Shown piece after piece: positions 63,403 to 64,000 of a stretch of DNA of 64,000 nt. The position numbers were made by a program, and so were the translations under genes. Every line of letters starts with the position of its first letter. The stretch's first letter is position 1. The notes below the pieces were generated by a model, which saw only the letters and a program-made list of their open reading frames with translations, made no database searches and was not told where the DNA came from. Source of the stretch: CAVQBP01 sp963723205 (lineage in GTDB: Bacteria > Bacteroidota > Ignavibacteria > Ignavibacteriales > Ignavibacteriaceae); contig CAVRQC010000047.1 of assembly GCA_963723205.1 (NCBI GenBank), positions 248,001 to 312,000 of the forward strand. Reading direction: 5' to 3'.

Positions 63403-64000
63403 ATGAGGAAATTTTTAGTTAAAATATCTCTTTATAGTATTATCATATTAGCTTTAAGTTTTGCGCTGCAATTTATTGTCGATAACGGGTTACAAAATTA
63501 TAATTATGGAAATTATGCAGAGTGGAATGAAATTTTTAAAGGCAGAATAAATCCGGACATTATTGTACTAGGCTCTTCCAGAGCCCTTGTCCAGTATGAT
63601 TCAAAAATCATTGAAAATTACACCAGACTTTCGTGCTATAATTTTGGAACCTCAGGCGGAAGATTTGTAATGCAGAATGCTAAATGGGAATTATATTTAT
63701 CTCATAATAAGCCTCCCAGAATTTTAATTCAAGATTTAGATATTATAATGCTTCTAAAAGAAGATTATATCTTTGGGAAAGCTCAATTCCTTCCTTATTT
63801 ATCCCATCAAGCTGTTTCAAGTAATTTGGAAGAGATAGATAAGAATATCTGGTTAGAGAAAATTATTCCTTTATATAAATATAGGGGACTAAGGCACACA
63901 TTTATTTTAGGATTAAAATCATTTATGGGATTAGAAAAAAAAACGAAATCAAGATATTATAAAGGATTTATTGGTACTAATAAAGAATGGAATCAGGATT
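63403..64000 (+). CDS. second SGNH-like protein, cut at window end
   Basis: Starts at ATG 63403, two bases after the stop of the second MBOAT copy, and is open to the end of the window (199 codons seen). An N-terminal anchor (about 5-25, KISLYSIIILALSFALQFIV) is followed by IIVLGSSRALVQYD (nucleophile Ser at about 64) and YNFGTSGGRF, the same SGNH-like layout as the protein at 61017, though diverged. It pairs with the second MBOAT as the first SGNH-like gene pairs with the first. The Asp-His end is beyond the window. Confidence 0.8.
   Translation, partial: MRKFLVKISLYSIIILALSFALQFIVDNGLQNYNYGNYAEWNEIFKGRINPDIIVLGSSRALVQYDSKIIENYTRLSCYNFGTSGGRFVMQNAKWELYLSHNKPPRILIQDLDIIMLLKEDYIFGKAQFLPYLSHQAVSSNLEEIDKNIWLEKIIPLYKYRGLRHTFILGLKSFMGLEKKTKSRYYKGFIGTNKEWNQD

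Noticed and set aside
1..64000. tRNA or rRNA genes
   Set aside because: I looked for T-loop GTTCGAATC-type sequences and rRNA-like stretches on both strands and saw none that folded into context; a covariance search would be decisive.

Overview
The window is AT-rich bacterial DNA, most likely from the Bacteroidota/Chlorobiota lineage and probably an Ignavibacteria-type genome. This rests on three things seen in the sequence: secreted proteins with C-terminal YPNPFNP-type (type IX secretion, T9SS) sorting domains, Bacteroidetes-type promoters (TTTG / 18-20 bp / TAnnTTTG), and weak or absent Shine-Dalgarno sites at most genes. The taxonomic call is inference; there is no rRNA gene in the window. 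I see no tRNA gene and no CRISPR array.

Region 1 (1-12.5 kb, all + strand, tightly packed with many stop/start overlaps) is housekeeping and envelope: the end of a polyprenyl synthetase, ptsH-ptsI, a large exported protein joining a metalloprotease-like domain, a TolB-like propeller and an Omp85-like barrel, a PQQ-propeller lipoprotein, a PEGA protein, prmC, dtd, a phosphomutase-like metalloenzyme and comEC. Region 2 (12.5-18.3 kb) holds a transposase remnant, a YciI-like protein, an M16 protease, a YncE-like propeller and a phosphoesterase.

Region 3 (18.4-25.1 kb) is a xylose-use locus: a GPH-family symporter whose N-terminus is frameshifted by an octamer tandem repeat, a Crp/Fnr regulator, xylA-xylB with a strong terminator, and a divergent Nudix-type (NrtR-like) regulator. 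A shared motif at both divergent promoters looks like its operator. Region 4 (25-41 kb) has small unknown proteins, then purC, DUF971, pgsA, pgpA, cinA, thpR, recA, recX, a Nudix hydrolase, a LuxR-type ATPase regulator with a duplicated 3' end, a pair of DUF4242 proteins plus a lipoprotein with unusually strong ribosome sites, and murB.

Region 5 (40.5-64 kb) is accessory and rich in repeats and broken genes: a frameshifted C1-protease/FG-GAP/T9SS protein, a PP-loop amidotransferase-like gene with an in-frame stop, a discoidin/T9SS protein, a BNR-repeat protein, a heparinase-like protein and a beta-helix protein. It ends in what I consider the most interesting part, a + strand cluster encoding an acyl-AMP ligase, an acyl carrier protein, an MBOAT acyltransferase and an SGNH-like protein, followed by a second MBOAT (broken) and a second SGNH-like protein that runs off the window. 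The order and parts mirror the Gram-positive DltA-DltC-DltB-DltD system, and both MBOATs end in a FIYFQF tail resembling the DltX C-terminal motif. Together with the glycan-active proteins upstream, this suggests a Dlt-like pathway that acylates a surface polysaccharide in a Gram-negative cell.

Several genes are interrupted by short indels or one stop codon. Some of these (homopolymer indels in the T9SS protein) could be sequencing errors; others (octamer repeat, 134-bp deletion, nonsense codon) look like real events.
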